A stretch of DNA of 64,000 nt, taken from positions 1-64,000 of the forward strand of contig JAAVYA010000023.1 in the NCBI GenBank assembly GCA_022790855.1, written 5' to 3'. This stretch comes from Lachnospiraceae bacterium. Its GTDB lineage: Bacteria; Bacillota; Clostridia; Lachnospirales; Lachnospiraceae. Made by a program: the position numbers and the translations under genes. Every line of letters starts with the position of its first letter. Within the stretch, counting starts at the first letter, position 1. The notes below the pieces were generated by a model, which did not search any database, was not told the DNA's origin, and saw only the letters and a program-made list of their open reading frames with translations. Of this stretch, positions 17,404-25,744 are shown piece after piece.

Positions 17404-17709
17404 ATGAATAAGGAAGAAATTTTAAGTGCAGCACAAAAAGAGGGAACAGACGAAAGGGAAGTCCAAATAAAAGACAAGTCAATAAAATGGACTTATCTTT
17501 CTATGGTGATTGCAGCGGCTATTTTTTCTTTTCTCAGGGAGAATCAGGGATATCCGATTATGGACTTGACGGCGACGGTTAGCTTTTCCGTATGTATTGG
17601 GCAATTTTATAGATATATAAAGGGAAAAGATAAATTATCTTTGCTGCTGGCAGTTATTATGTTGGCGGTGGCGATTTTTGCAACAATACGTTTTTTCATG
17701 GGACATTAA
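17404..17709 (+). CDS. small membrane protein, DUF6442-like
   Basis: The protein has 101 residues from ATG 17404 (AGAAGGTG upstream). A charged N-terminal part (EGTDEREVQIKDKSIKW) is followed by three hydrophobic segments (YLSMVIAAAIFSF, LTATVSFSVCIGQFY, LLLAVIMLAVAIFATIRFF). This matches small clostridial membrane proteins paired with XRE regulators. The next gene starts 3 bp after the stop, so the two form an operon. The function of the pair is unknown. Confidence 0.75.
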   Translation: MNKEEILSAAQKEGTDEREVQIKDKSIKWTYLSMVIAAAIFSFLRENQGYPIMDLTATVSFSVCIGQFYRYIKGKDKLSLLLAVIMLAVAIFATIRFFMGH

Positions 17710-17712
17710 AAC

Positions 17713-17928
17713 ATGGACGGTAAATTAGAGTTAAAAAATAATGTGAAAAAAGCGCGGACTGAAAAAAAGCTCTCCCAAGCTGCTTTGGCAGACCTGATAG
17801 GTGTTTCAAGAAATACGATCAGTTCTATTGAGACGGGGCAGTTTAATCCTACTGCAAGACTGGCGCTTTTGATATGCATCGCTCTTGATAAAAAATTTGA
17901 AGAGTTGTTTTATTTCCGCGAGCAATGA
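17713..17928 (+). CDS. XRE-family helix-turn-helix regulator
   Basis: The protein has 71 residues, just one HTH_3 domain. The helix-turn-helix is KLSQAALADLIGVSRNTISSIE, followed by the typical NPTARLALLICIALDKKFEELF. It has no good ribosome binding site of its own and begins 3 bp after the membrane-protein stop codon, so it is probably translated by coupling. It likely regulates this two-gene unit. Confidence 0.9.
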   Translation: MDGKLELKNNVKKARTEKKLSQAALADLIGVSRNTISSIETGQFNPTARLALLICIALDKKFEELFYFREQ

Positions 17929-17929
17929 G

Positions 17930-18049
17930 GAAAAAGCGCTGGGAATTAGCCAGACAACCTGTGGACGGTTATTGAAACAGATGATAGGAAAAGGGCAGAT
18001 TGTTCAAGAAGGAAAAAGCAGAAATACGCATTACTGCCTTGCAGAGTAA
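17930..18049 (+). pseudogene. C-terminal winged-helix remnant of a lost gene
   Basis: The frame ending at TAA 18047-18049 encodes EKALGISQTTCGRLLKQMIG and then KGQIVQEGKSRNTHYCLAE. This is a clear winged helix-turn-helix end of the type that closes Fic or similar ATPase/regulator proteins (recognition helix then a GKG...RNTHY wing). Nothing in front of it is coding, because the XRE gene occupies that space. It is therefore the tail of a gene truncated by deletion. Confidence 0.55.
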
Positions 18050-18141
18050 TTAAACGCATTTTAGGAAGGAACTGTCCTTTTACGTCTGCTGTATCTCATT
18101 TTTCAGTATATACTTTTTGAACATAATAGTACCGCTACAAA

Positions 18142-18252
18142 ATGGCGCTGGCTCTCATGAAAAGCAAGAAGAAGGCAGCCATTATCCATCCCGCCGAAAC
18201 CGGAAAGTCTTTTATCGCTTTTCGTCTCTGTGAGGACATAATCATAAAATAA
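18142..18252 (+). pseudogene. fragment of an SF2 helicase (degenerate Walker A)
   Basis: Thirty-six codons read MALALMKSKKKAAIIHPAET then GKSFIAFRLCED, followed by a stop. This matches the motif I region of a superfamily II restriction-type helicase, where AAIIHPTGTGKSFI... is usual. The TG of the P-loop has become AE. Neither upstream nor downstream helicase motifs remain. With the neighbouring winged-helix remnant it points to a collapsed mobile or defence locus. Confidence 0.5.
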
Positions 18253-18277
18253 TAAACAGCAGCATGGAAGTGAAAAT

Positions 18278-18335
18278 AAATACTCCTTTTTGATCAGAAT
18301 CAGGATTTGGCGATTCTGATCAAAAAGGAGTATTT
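18278..18335. terminator. perfect 24-bp hairpin, bidirectional terminator
   Basis: Arms 18278-18301 and 18312-18335 are exact reverse complements around a 10-nt loop. Each strand ends in an A/T-rich tail (TATTTTATTT on the plus strand). It lies about 66 bp from the stop codon of the minus-strand ATPase gene and would terminate that gene and anything entering from the left. Confidence 0.75.
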
Positions 18336-18401
18336 TATTTCATAGAAAACACTTTGTTGCTAGGAAACACGAAAGTGCTCTACCAATCACAACATTGACG
18401 A

Positions 18402-20105
18402 TTAAAAAGAAAGATCCCGGCAGCGGTTCAAACATGCAAAAATTTCCTGGCGCCGGGGCCTTGCCAGGTTGGAGGGCAGATAGGAGGAATCAGCCAGGGA
18501 GGCCAGTCCTTTTTTTTCAATCTGCTGTTCCAGTAAATCTACTACATCGGTAAGCGTTCTTCCTGAGCGGAAATAATGCTTCGCTCCGCAGGTAACCAGG
18601 TAAGCCAGCGCAGAAAGCTGCTCCGTGTCCGCAAGCTGTTCCAGATACCTTAAATCTATGGTGGTCTTATTGATCTGGATGCTGTCTTTTCCCATCACTT
18701 TCATTTTCACACGGTCAAAGCCGGTAAGCCCGCCTCCGGCTTTGGGACAGCGGTTAAAGCTGGGAGTGTTGTAGATCAGCCCTTCTGTATGCAGTTCCGG
18801 GAAGTCTGCGGCTGCAGCTTTGGCTTTTTGGGTAATGTCGTAGGGTTTATAGTCTTTCATCTGGATGATTGTGTCCGCCACATGGAAATATGCACCGGAA
18901 CTGCCGGCAACAATGACAGAAGAAATGCCGGAGGTTCCATAAAGCTCCCGGACTCTGCTGATAAAGGGAGTGATAGGTTCTTCCTTATCGCTGATCACGC
19001 TTTGCATCAGTTGATCCCGTATCATAAAGTTGGTGGCGGAAGTGTCTTCGTCAATTAGGAACAGCCGGGAACCGGATTCCATACTTTCCACTACATTGGC
19101 GGCTTGGGAAGTACTTCCGCTGGCGTCCTGGGTGGAAAAGGCTTTGGTATCGCGTCTGCCGGGAAGGTCGTTGATGAACAGGGAAATATCGGTGTTATTG
19201 ATATAGCGGGAGTCCTCTGCCCGCAGCTTGAAGGCGCTTGCCTCTGTAATCACATATTCTCTCCCGTCTCCTGCAATATGGTCATAGACCCCCATTTCCA
19301 GGGCATTCAGCAAGGTGGACTTGCCGTGGAAACCGCCTCCTACAATTAAAGTGATGCCCTCCGGGATACCCATTCCAGTGATGGGACCGTGATGGGGCAG
19401 GGTTAAGGTGACCTCTAAGGAGTTGGGGCTTTTGAAAGGAACGGCTTGCTTTAAGGGCAGATGGGATACGCCTGACATCCTTGGCAGTATGGCGCCGTTG
19501 GCCACAAATGCGGCTAGGTGCAGCCGTTTTAATTCCTCCCGGATAAATTGCTGGTCTTCACAGAGGGCTTCCACATCCAGAAGCTCTTGCTTGGGCAGAC
19601 GCCGGAATAGTAGGCTCTTGTCTACACAGCCCGGAAGAAGGTCGAAGAGGATTTTAATCAGCTCTGGGGAATTAATGGACCGCCCGTTGGCCGGGAAACC
19701 GATTTCTAAGCGGAATAACAGTTGACCATCCAAAGGGCGGATTTCGCAGCAGGAGCGTTCCAGAATTTCCTGGCAGCATTGGCTGCTGTAGATGACGCCA
19801 CTTTTGCCGGAACCGCCGGCTTTTTTACTGATGCGGCGAAGCTCCTGGCCGAACCGCCTGGCCAGATAGTCCTGAAGGGCGATCCGCTTTGGCGCCGTAT
19901 CATAAAGGTGGGCCGGAAAGCCTGCCGTTTTCCCGTTGATTTCCAGATGTACCTTGGAAGGAGAAGCAAAAGGATCCCCTTGTACATGGTCGATGGAAAG
20001 AACGTAATCGCCGAATCCATAGGAGCCTGCCAGAGATTTGTAGGCAGGGTAACTTTTGTGATTTATGTTAAGTAAATCAGATTTCAACTGTTGTGATGTT
20101 CGCAT
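18402..20105 (-). CDS. PF09818-type ABC-class P-loop ATPase
   Basis: The protein has 567 residues, typical for this conserved but uncharacterised bacterial/archaeal family. AAGGAGGAAACC precedes the ATG. An N-terminal domain (SYGFGDYVLSIDHVQGDPFA...) leads to the P-loop GGGFHGKSTLLNALE. The Walker B/switch region is GSRLFLIDEDTSATNFMIRD, and a later IVAGSSGAYFHVADTIIQM acts as the H-like region. There is no membrane segment. It is divergent from the DUF4317 gene with a 156-bp gap. Its function is unknown; the family was named only as an ATPase of the ABC class. Confidence 0.85.
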   Translation of the reverse strand: MRTSQQLKSDLLNINHKSYPAYKSLAGSYGFGDYVLSIDHVQGDPFASPSKVHLEINGKTAGFPAHLYDTAPKRIALQDYLARRFGQELRRISKKAGGSGKSGVIYSSQCCQEILERSCCEIRPLDGQLLFRLEIGFPANGRSINSPELIKILFDLLPGCVDKSLLFRRLPKQELLDVEALCEDQQFIREELKRLHLAAFVANGAILPRMSGVSHLPLKQAVPFKSPNSLEVTLTLPHHGPITGMGIPEGITLIVGGGFHGKSTLLNALEMGVYDHIAGDGREYVITEASAFKLRAEDSRYINNTDISLFINDLPGRRDTKAFSTQDASGSTSQAANVVESMESGSRLFLIDEDTSATNFMIRDQLMQSVISDKEEPITPFISRVRELYGTSGISSVIVAGSSGAYFHVADTIIQMKDYKPYDITQKAKAAAADFPELHTEGLIYNTPSFNRCPKAGGGLTGFDRVKMKVMGKDSIQINKTTIDLRYLEQLADTEQLSALAYLVTCGAKHYFRSGRTLTDVVDLLEQQIEKKGLASLADSSYLPSNLARPRRQEIFACLNRCRDLSF

Positions 20106-20261
20106 GGTTTCCTCCTTGTGAAAAAGATTTTGTATTTACAATGAACATGAATTAAGATAAAATGTATCTGCAATGTGATGGGAAGCAGTTGCTTCCTACT
20201 AATATAACTAATTTGAAAAAGAATGTAAATAAGAAATTGCACAGGAAATGGAGCGCATGCA

Positions 20262-21398
20262 ATGACAAAAAAGGAAGTTGCCGAAATAAAAAAGCTTTTT
20301 AGCAAGGACAGCGGCTGCATTACCAGAATCAGCGGCTGTTATGTTGGGGGAGAGAAGGAGAAGATCACTACCTTTAGGGAAGCCTTTTATTCCCTGGCTG
20401 AGGAGGACGTGTTTAAGTATTATGAAATTTTTAAGAAAACCTTGTCCGGTTCTCTGGGGAAAAATCTGATTCATTTGGAATTTCCTACGGATTCGGAGTT
20501 TGAAGGAGGAACGCAGGAATTTTTACTTCGTCTAAGAAACAGCGAATTGAAGGACGAGGAGCTGCTGGAAGCATTTTATGACAAGGTGATACAGTCTTTT
20601 TACTGTGTGGGGAATTACCTGATTCTGCTGATACATATTGTTTATGATGTTCCGGGGGTGACAAAGGACGGGTTGGGACTGGAAGACGCCTCAGAAGAAG
20701 TGTATACATCTCTGTTATGCTCTATCTGTCCGGTGAATTTATCCAAGCCGGGGCTTTCGTATCATCCGGAAAGCAATTTGTTCCAGAACTGCGTCCGGGA
20801 CTGGCTGGTGGAGATGCCCCAGGTCGGATTTTTATTTCCGGCCTTTCGTGACAGGAGCACCGACAATCACAGTACCTTATATTATACAAAAAATCCGGAC
20901 GAACCCCATGAAGAATTTGTGGATTCTCTTCTGGGAGCCGTGCCGCCTTTGCCGGTAAGCAGCCAGAGGGAGATGTTTCAGTCCTTGATTGAGGAGACGC
21001 TGGGGGAAAAACGGGAATATGAGACGATACGAAGTATTCAGGAAAACGTCCAGGAGAAGTTAGAGGAAAGCAAGGATGAGCCGGAACCCTTGACATTGGA
21101 CAAAAAGGATGTGGAACGGATTTTTACGGAAAGCGGTGTGGAAGAAGAATGTATGCAGCAGTTTGACGCGGCTTATGACCGTATCATTCCGGAACAAACG
21201 CCCTTGGTAGCGTCCAATGTGGTAAATGCAAAGAAGTTTGAGATCAAGACGCCTAATATTACGGTTCAGGTAAAACCAGAGTTTACCCATTTGCTGGAGA
21301 CGAAAATGATAGACGGACGGAATTGCTTGGTGATTGCCATTGAAGACCGGGTGGCAGTAAATGGGATTCCCTTATATGAAGAAGGAGAGGAGACATAA
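20262..21398 (+). CDS. DUF4317-family protein
   Basis: The protein has 378 residues with the characteristic start MTKKEVAEIKKLFSKDSGCI and CYVGGEKEKITTF. It is acidic, soluble and lacks transmembrane segments. The C-terminal portion (IFTESGVEEECMQQFDAAYD...FEIKTPNITVQVKPEFTHLL) is the conserved end of this Firmicutes family. The start ATG has GGAG 9 bp upstream. No function is established. It is divergent from the PF09818 ATPase and 120 bp before the L,D-transpeptidase. Confidence 0.85.
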   Translation: MTKKEVAEIKKLFSKDSGCITRISGCYVGGEKEKITTFREAFYSLAEEDVFKYYEIFKKTLSGSLGKNLIHLEFPTDSEFEGGTQEFLLRLRNSELKDEELLEAFYDKVIQSFYCVGNYLILLIHIVYDVPGVTKDGLGLEDASEEVYTSLLCSICPVNLSKPGLSYHPESNLFQNCVRDWLVEMPQVGFLFPAFRDRSTDNHSTLYYTKNPDEPHEEFVDSLLGAVPPLPVSSQREMFQSLIEETLGEKREYETIRSIQENVQEKLEESKDEPEPLTLDKKDVERIFTESGVEEECMQQFDAAYDRIIPEQTPLVASNVVNAKKFEIKTPNITVQVKPEFTHLLETKMIDGRNCLVIAIEDRVAVNGIPLYEEGEET

Positions 21399-21518
21399 TC
21401 TGCATTTTTTCGGGAAAATGTCCCGCTTCAGGAAATATTAATAAAAAAATATAAAAAATTAGCATTTCTTGTCCAGGGGATGTGGTATGATAAAAGAAAA
21501 AGTCAAGAGGTGAGATAA

Positions 21519-23000
21519 TTGCGAAGATCAAACTTAAGCAGGAGGCAGAAACGGAAACGAAAAGCAATTCTTTTGTTGTCGATCAGCGCCGTTTTACTGT
21601 TGGTACTTATATATTTATTGATTTCGTTGTATTTTAAAAATCATTTTTATTTCCATACGGAGGTAAACGGCCTGAAAGTAGGGCGTATGACGGCGGAACA
21701 GGCAAAGGAGAAGATTGCGGAGGATGTGGGCGATTATCTCCTAACCGTTTACGACAGGGACGGGGAGAAATACCATATTATGGGACGGGATATTGACAAT
21801 AGCTATGTACCGGACGGTTCCTTGGAGAAGGCCCTGAAAGAGCAGAATATGTTCGCCTGGATTCCATCGCTGTTTCAGGAAAATAAAATTGACGTAGATA
21901 CGCCCATGACCTTTGACAGCCAGAAGCTGGCGGAGGCTGTGACGGCGCTTCCCTGTTTTGCAGAAGAAAATGTGACAAAGCCGGTAAATGCATATATTGA
22001 AGAAATGGAAGATGGGTATGCCATTGTGCCGGAGGTGCAGGGAAATGAGATGATTCCGGAGGAGGTTATAAAAGCCGTGGAAGCGGCGGTGACGGAGGGG
22101 GAAGGAAGCGTTACCCTTACGGATGAAGCTTACCGAAAGCCGGAAATTTTAAGTGACAACAAGGAGCTTGTAGCTTCCTTGCAGCGGATTGAAGATTGTA
22201 TTCATGCGGAGGTTACTTATAAGATTTCGGATTACGATGAAAAGCTTTCTTCGGATGAGATTCTGGATATGCTGCTGGTGGGAGAGGATTATTCCTGCAG
22301 CTTGGATGAAAAAAAGCTGACAGACTTTGTACAGCGGCTGGCTTCCAAATATAATACATATGCGGATGAGAGAGAATTTGCAACTTCATCCGGGGACACC
22401 GTAAAAATCGGAGGCGGCGATTACGGCTGGGTCATTAATAAAGAAAGGGAGGCGGAGGTTCTTCGGGAAAATGTATTAAGCGGAAAAGCGGTGGAACGAG
22501 AACCGGAATACTCTCAAAGAGCCCAGGTAGAAGGGTTTGAGGATATTGGAAAAACATATCTTGAGATCGACTACACCAAACAGCATATGTGGTATTATGA
22601 AGATGGCCAGATGATTTTGGAATCCGACATTGTATCTGGAAATATTGCTACCGGAAATGGTTCGCCGGACGGAATATTTAAGATTGTTTATAAGCAGAGC
22701 CCGGCAGTGCTGAAAGGAGAAGACTATGAGTCCAATGTGGATTTCTTTATGCCTTTTGCTTATAATGTAGGCGTTCATGACGCCTCCTGGAGAACGGAAT
22801 TTGGCGGCGAGTTTTATAAAACCACGGGCTCCCACGGCTGCATCAACGCTCCCAGAGAAGTTGCGGAGACGCTGTATCAAAGAATGAAGGTGGATACGCC
22901 GGTAGTAGCTTATTATCGGGAACCGGTGGAGCTGACGGCAGAGAACTGCAAAATTTCCAATGCATATTCTTATGTGGAACCGCCGGAGGAAGAGGAATAA
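21519..23000 (+). CDS. L,D-transpeptidase (YkuD) with N-terminal PG-binding repeats
   Basis: The protein has 493 residues from TTG 21519 (AAGAGGTGAGATAA upstream). A basic N-terminus (SRRQKRKRK) is followed by one membrane anchor (residues ~15-37), so the bulk lies outside the membrane. Two PG_binding_4-like segments occupy about 45-330. The YkuD catalytic domain holds TGSHGCINAP with the active-site cysteine and, upstream, GVHDASW with the histidine. It forms 3-3 cross-links in peptidoglycan or attaches proteins to it. The length fits the Erfk/YkuD family with extended N-terminus. Confidence 0.9.
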   Translation: MRRSNLSRRQKRKRKAILLLSISAVLLLVLIYLLISLYFKNHFYFHTEVNGLKVGRMTAEQAKEKIAEDVGDYLLTVYDRDGEKYHIMGRDIDNSYVPDGSLEKALKEQNMFAWIPSLFQENKIDVDTPMTFDSQKLAEAVTALPCFAEENVTKPVNAYIEEMEDGYAIVPEVQGNEMIPEEVIKAVEAAVTEGEGSVTLTDEAYRKPEILSDNKELVASLQRIEDCIHAEVTYKISDYDEKLSSDEILDMLLVGEDYSCSLDEKKLTDFVQRLASKYNTYADEREFATSSGDTVKIGGGDYGWVINKEREAEVLRENVLSGKAVEREPEYSQRAQVEGFEDIGKTYLEIDYTKQHMWYYEDGQMILESDIVSGNIATGNGSPDGIFKIVYKQSPAVLKGEDYESNVDFFMPFAYNVGVHDASWRTEFGGEFYKTTGSHGCINAPREVAETLYQRMKVDTPVVAYYREPVELTAENCKISNAYSYVEPPEEEE

Positions 23001-23038
23001 GTGTCAGGACAAAGTGCTTTTTCGGATACTGTAAGATA

Positions 23039-23092
23039 AACAAGTCCCGCAGACAGCGGGCCGGGGAACCGGCCGCTGCCGCGGGACTTGTT
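23039..23092. terminator. bidirectional terminator between ldt and flagellin genes
   Basis: AACAAGTCCCGC (23039-23050) pairs with its complement at 23081-23092. Inside, AGCGGGCCGG and CCGGCCGCT extend the stem to over 20 bp around a GGAA loop. It lies between the convergent L,D-transpeptidase and flagellin genes and serves both. Confidence 0.7.
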
Positions 23093-23106
23093 CGCAGAGA
23101 AGGAAC

Positions 23107-23871
23107 TTAGAAGCGGAACAATTGAATTACCCGTCCGAAATCCTCATTTACTCTGCGCTGCATATTCAGGCGGTATGCATCCAGAATCTGCTGCTTTTTC
23201 AGATCGGAAACGGCAGAACCGTAGTCCAGATCTTCAATGCGGCTGTTGGAAGCGGCTGCCTGCTGGGAAGCGTACTGATTAAAGTTCATCACATGGTCCA
23301 ATGCGTTGGACTGCGCCCCCAGGCTGCTGCGGGAATCCGATACTTTGTTGATGGCGTCTTCGATGACAGAAAGATCAAAGTTTTTCGTTACATCAAAGTC
23401 GGCAATACCCAAAGCTTCCAATGCGGAATTGGGCATGTTCAGCGTACTGCCGGAGCCGTCCGGACCGGAAGCTACATGGAGTCCACCGGCGCTGCCGTCC
23501 AATAAATTCTTCCCATTAAACTGGGTGTTGGAAGCAACGCTGGAAATTTGGTCCTTCAACTGGTCGATCTCCTGCTGGATGGAAGAAAGCTCATCATCGC
23601 CATAAACAGCAGTGTTGCTGGCCTGCAGTCCCAGTTCATGGATTCTCTGGAGAGAGTCCGTAATGGACGACAAGGCGCCGTCGGATACTTTCAGCATATC
23701 GCTTGCGGTTCCTGCATTTCTCGTGCCCACATCATAGCCGTTTTTCTGGCGCAGAAGCTTCTCGGCAATAGCCAATCCGGCCGCATTGTCAGCGGCGGAA
23801 TTGATTTTTTTGCCGGTAGAAAGCTGCCTGTAATATTGGGATGAATAGCTGCCAATACCTGAGATTCTCAT
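23107..23871 (-). CDS. short flagellin-like protein, N-terminally reduced
   Basis: The protein has 254 residues; AAAGGAGG precedes the ATG. Flagellin_N motifs are clear: STGKKINSAADNAAGLAIAEK and SITDSLQRIHELGLQASN (the TLR5-contact helix with R, E and L conserved). Flagellin_C follows (SLGAQSNALDHVMNF; AVSDLKKQQIL...VIQLFRF). The first ~30 residues of the usual D0 helix are missing, since it begins MRISGIGSYSSQYYRQ. The variable D2/D3 part is almost absent. No other flagellar gene lies in the window, so it may be an unlinked flagellin or a flagellin-derived surface protein. Confidence 0.85.
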   Translation of the reverse strand: MRISGIGSYSSQYYRQLSTGKKINSAADNAAGLAIAEKLLRQKNGYDVGTRNAGTASDMLKVSDGALSSITDSLQRIHELGLQASNTAVYGDDELSSIQQEIDQLKDQISSVASNTQFNGKNLLDGSAGGLHVASGPDGSGSTLNMPNSALEALGIADFDVTKNFDLSVIEDAINKVSDSRSSLGAQSNALDHVMNFNQYASQQAAASNSRIEDLDYGSAVSDLKKQQILDAYRLNMQRRVNEDFGRVIQLFRF

Positions 23872-23993
23872 AAAAAATCCTCCTTTCTCTCGAAATAGTT
23901 ATGATATAACATCAAAATTGATGAAATATCGTATTAGTTCGGGTGGGCCTGCGTATTTCTTGTACCGGCCGCACAAAATAAAATGAGGGAATA

Positions 23994-24857
23994 TCAGCGT
24001 TCCCATCTACCACTAGCTCCACAAGGGAGTATCAGTCCGCTGGAGGAAACAGGAAGGCCGATTTCCTGTGCTTCAACGACCCCGCCGAAAGGTTTTAGTT
24101 CAGTCCCCAACATATAAGAGAGTACTGCAGGCTGCAGTCCTGTGGTATAGGAATTTACAAGATAGAATAGCGGATCCTTTGACAAAAGCTGGGTGCATAA
24201 CTTTATAAATGGATAAATGGAATCTTCTATTTTCCATATTTCCCCTTTAGGTCCTCGTCCATAGGAAGGAGGATCCATGATAATAGCGTCGTAATGATTA
24301 CCCCGTCGGATTTCCCGTTCTGCAAATTTTACACAGTCGTCTACAATCCACCGAATGGAAGCATCTTTTAAACCAGAGATGACAGCGTTTTCCCTAGCCC
24401 ACGTAACCATGCCTTTGGAAGCGTCTACATGGGTAACGCTTGCGCCTGCTGCAGCCGCAGCCAAGGTGGCTCCGCCGGTATAAGCGAAAAGGTTTAATAC
24501 CCGGATGGGGCGTCCGGCGTTACGGATCTTATCTCCAAACCAATCCCAATTTACTGCCTGTTCAGGGAAAAGTCCGGTATGCTTGAAGCTGAAGGGCTTT
24601 AAATGAAACGTCAGAGAACCGTATTGAATTTGCCATTGTTGGGGAAGGTCCATAAACTCCCACTCCCCGCCGCCTTTTTTGCTGCGATGGTAGTGGGCAT
24701 TTTTACGGTTCCATCCCGGCGCCCTTCTAGGAGTATCCCAGAGAACCTGAGGATCCGGTCGAACCAGGATGTATTTACCCCAACGCTCCAGTTTTTCTCC
24801 GCTGGAGCAGTCAAGTACTTGGTAGTCGTTCCACTGATCTGCAATCCACATAATCAT
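23994..24857 (-). CDS. class I SAM-dependent methyltransferase (RlmI/PF10672-like)
   Basis: The protein has 287 residues. The Rossmann motif I reads VLNLFAYTGGATLAAAAAGA, with VDASKGMVTWARENA after it. The catalytic DPPSYGRGP and the preceding VDDCVKFAERE fit the RlmI/YccW family of 23S rRNA cytosine-5 methyltransferases. The N-terminal PUA domain of RlmI is replaced by a short leader, as in smaller homologues. The start is uncertain: ATG 24857 or 24851, neither with a strong ribosome binding site. The RNA target is not shown by sequence. Confidence 0.82.
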   Translation of the reverse strand: MIMWIADQWNDYQVLDCSSGEKLERWGKYILVRPDPQVLWDTPRRAPGWNRKNAHYHRSKKGGGEWEFMDLPQQWQIQYGSLTFHLKPFSFKHTGLFPEQAVNWDWFGDKIRNAGRPIRVLNLFAYTGGATLAAAAAGASVTHVDASKGMVTWARENAVISGLKDASIRWIVDDCVKFAEREIRRGNHYDAIIMDPPSYGRGPKGEIWKIEDSIYPFIKLCTQLLSKDPLFYLVNSYTTGLQPAVLSYMLGTELKPFGGVVEAQEIGLPVSSSGLILPCGASGRWER

Positions 24858-25058
24858 CCTATGCCTTTCGTATCATATAGTGAAAAAAGTTCTTCCTTAT
24901 ATTCATTGTGCAGGCTTTTGGATAAGATGTCAAGTGGCGAGGAGGTTTTTGGTGGAAAAAGATGCGGATGTTTCTGTCTATTATGGCATGATGTATTGTT
25001 TGTCCGGAGACGTATGCTTGCACACAGGATTGTATTAAAAGAAATACAAAAAAATTAC

Positions 25059-25087
25059 TTGCATTGTAAAAATATCTCATGTATACT
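25059..25087 (+). promoter_or_regulatory. SigA promoter of the S10 ribosomal operon
   Basis: TTGCAT (25059-25064) and TATACT (25082-25087) lie 17 bp apart. Transcription would begin near 25094, giving a leader of about 220 nt before rpsJ. The promoter before rpmJ uses the same TTGCAT -35 box. Confidence 0.7.
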
Positions 25088-25178
25088 AATACATGCTGTG
25101 ACATGATAGCTATGAAGCGCGAGGTTGCTGCCCAAATGGCAGGTTTTCCGTGGAGCGAATGTCAAGTTAGGAAACTGG

Positions 25179-25279
25179 CGACAAGTCACTGTACTTCAAA
25201 CAAATGTCTACGAGATGTAGCAATGACGTGTGGAATACAAAAGGATACACACGGGAGAGTGTACAGTCACCGCTTGTCG
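25179..25279 (+). ncRNA. structured mRNA leader of the S10 operon
   Basis: An outer stem pairs CGACAAGTCACTGTAC (25179-25194) with 25261-25279, with one bulge and one mismatch. Within it are two hairpins: CTAC/GTAG (25208-25220) and CGTGTG/CACACG (25227-25253). This multibranch fold ends about 17 nt before the rpsJ ribosome binding site. S10 leaders bound by L4 are known in other bacteria. Here the ligand is an inference; only the pairing is seen. Confidence 0.55.
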
Positions 25280-25316
25280 TACTGCTTTAGAGTGCGAAAA
25301 GGAGGCGACTTTTTTT

Positions 25317-25634
25317 ATGGCAAGTCAAGTAATGAGGATCACCCTGAAGGCATATGACCATCAGTTGGTGGATGCATCTGCAAAGAAAATTATCGAAACT
25401 GTAAAGAAGAACGGATCTCAGGTGAGCGGACCCGTACCCCTTCCTACCAAGAAGGAAGTAGTTACTATTTTAAGGGCTGTTCACAAATATAAAGATTCCA
25501 GAGAGCAGTTCGAGCAGAGAACTCATAAAAGGCTGATTGATATCATCACCCCCACCCAGAAGACGGTGGATGCCCTGTCCAGGCTGGAAATGCCCGCAGG
25601 CGTGTACATTGATATCAAGATGAAGAACAAATAG
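25317..25634 (+). CDS. rpsJ: 30S ribosomal protein S10
   Basis: The protein has 105 residues from ATG 25317, behind AAAAGGAGG. It has the S10 core [20 protein letters not shown], the loop with GPVPLPTKK and the end [20 protein letters not shown]. It sits in the 30S head and, in other bacteria, also binds NusB in antitermination. It is the first gene of the ribosomal block and is preceded by a methyltransferase rather than the tuf gene found in many Firmicutes. Confidence 0.98.
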   Translation: MASQVMRITLKAYDHQLVDASAKKIIETVKKNGSQVSGPVPLPTKKEVVTILRAVHKYKDSREQFEQRTHKRLIDIITPTQKTVDALSRLEMPAGVYIDIKMKNK

Positions 25635-25744
25635 GCAATATCCAGAAGGGTTCATATAGCAACTGTTCTAGGATGAACGGTTCCGCTGCTCCCGAACATC
25701 ACGGGCATGAAGCGTTCCGCTGTAGAGAAAACAGGAGGTATAAA

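Noticed and set aside
24603-25106. 167-codon forward frame over the methyltransferase start
   Set aside because: Antisense shadow of the methyltransferase; includes the S10 promoter and has no ribosome binding site.
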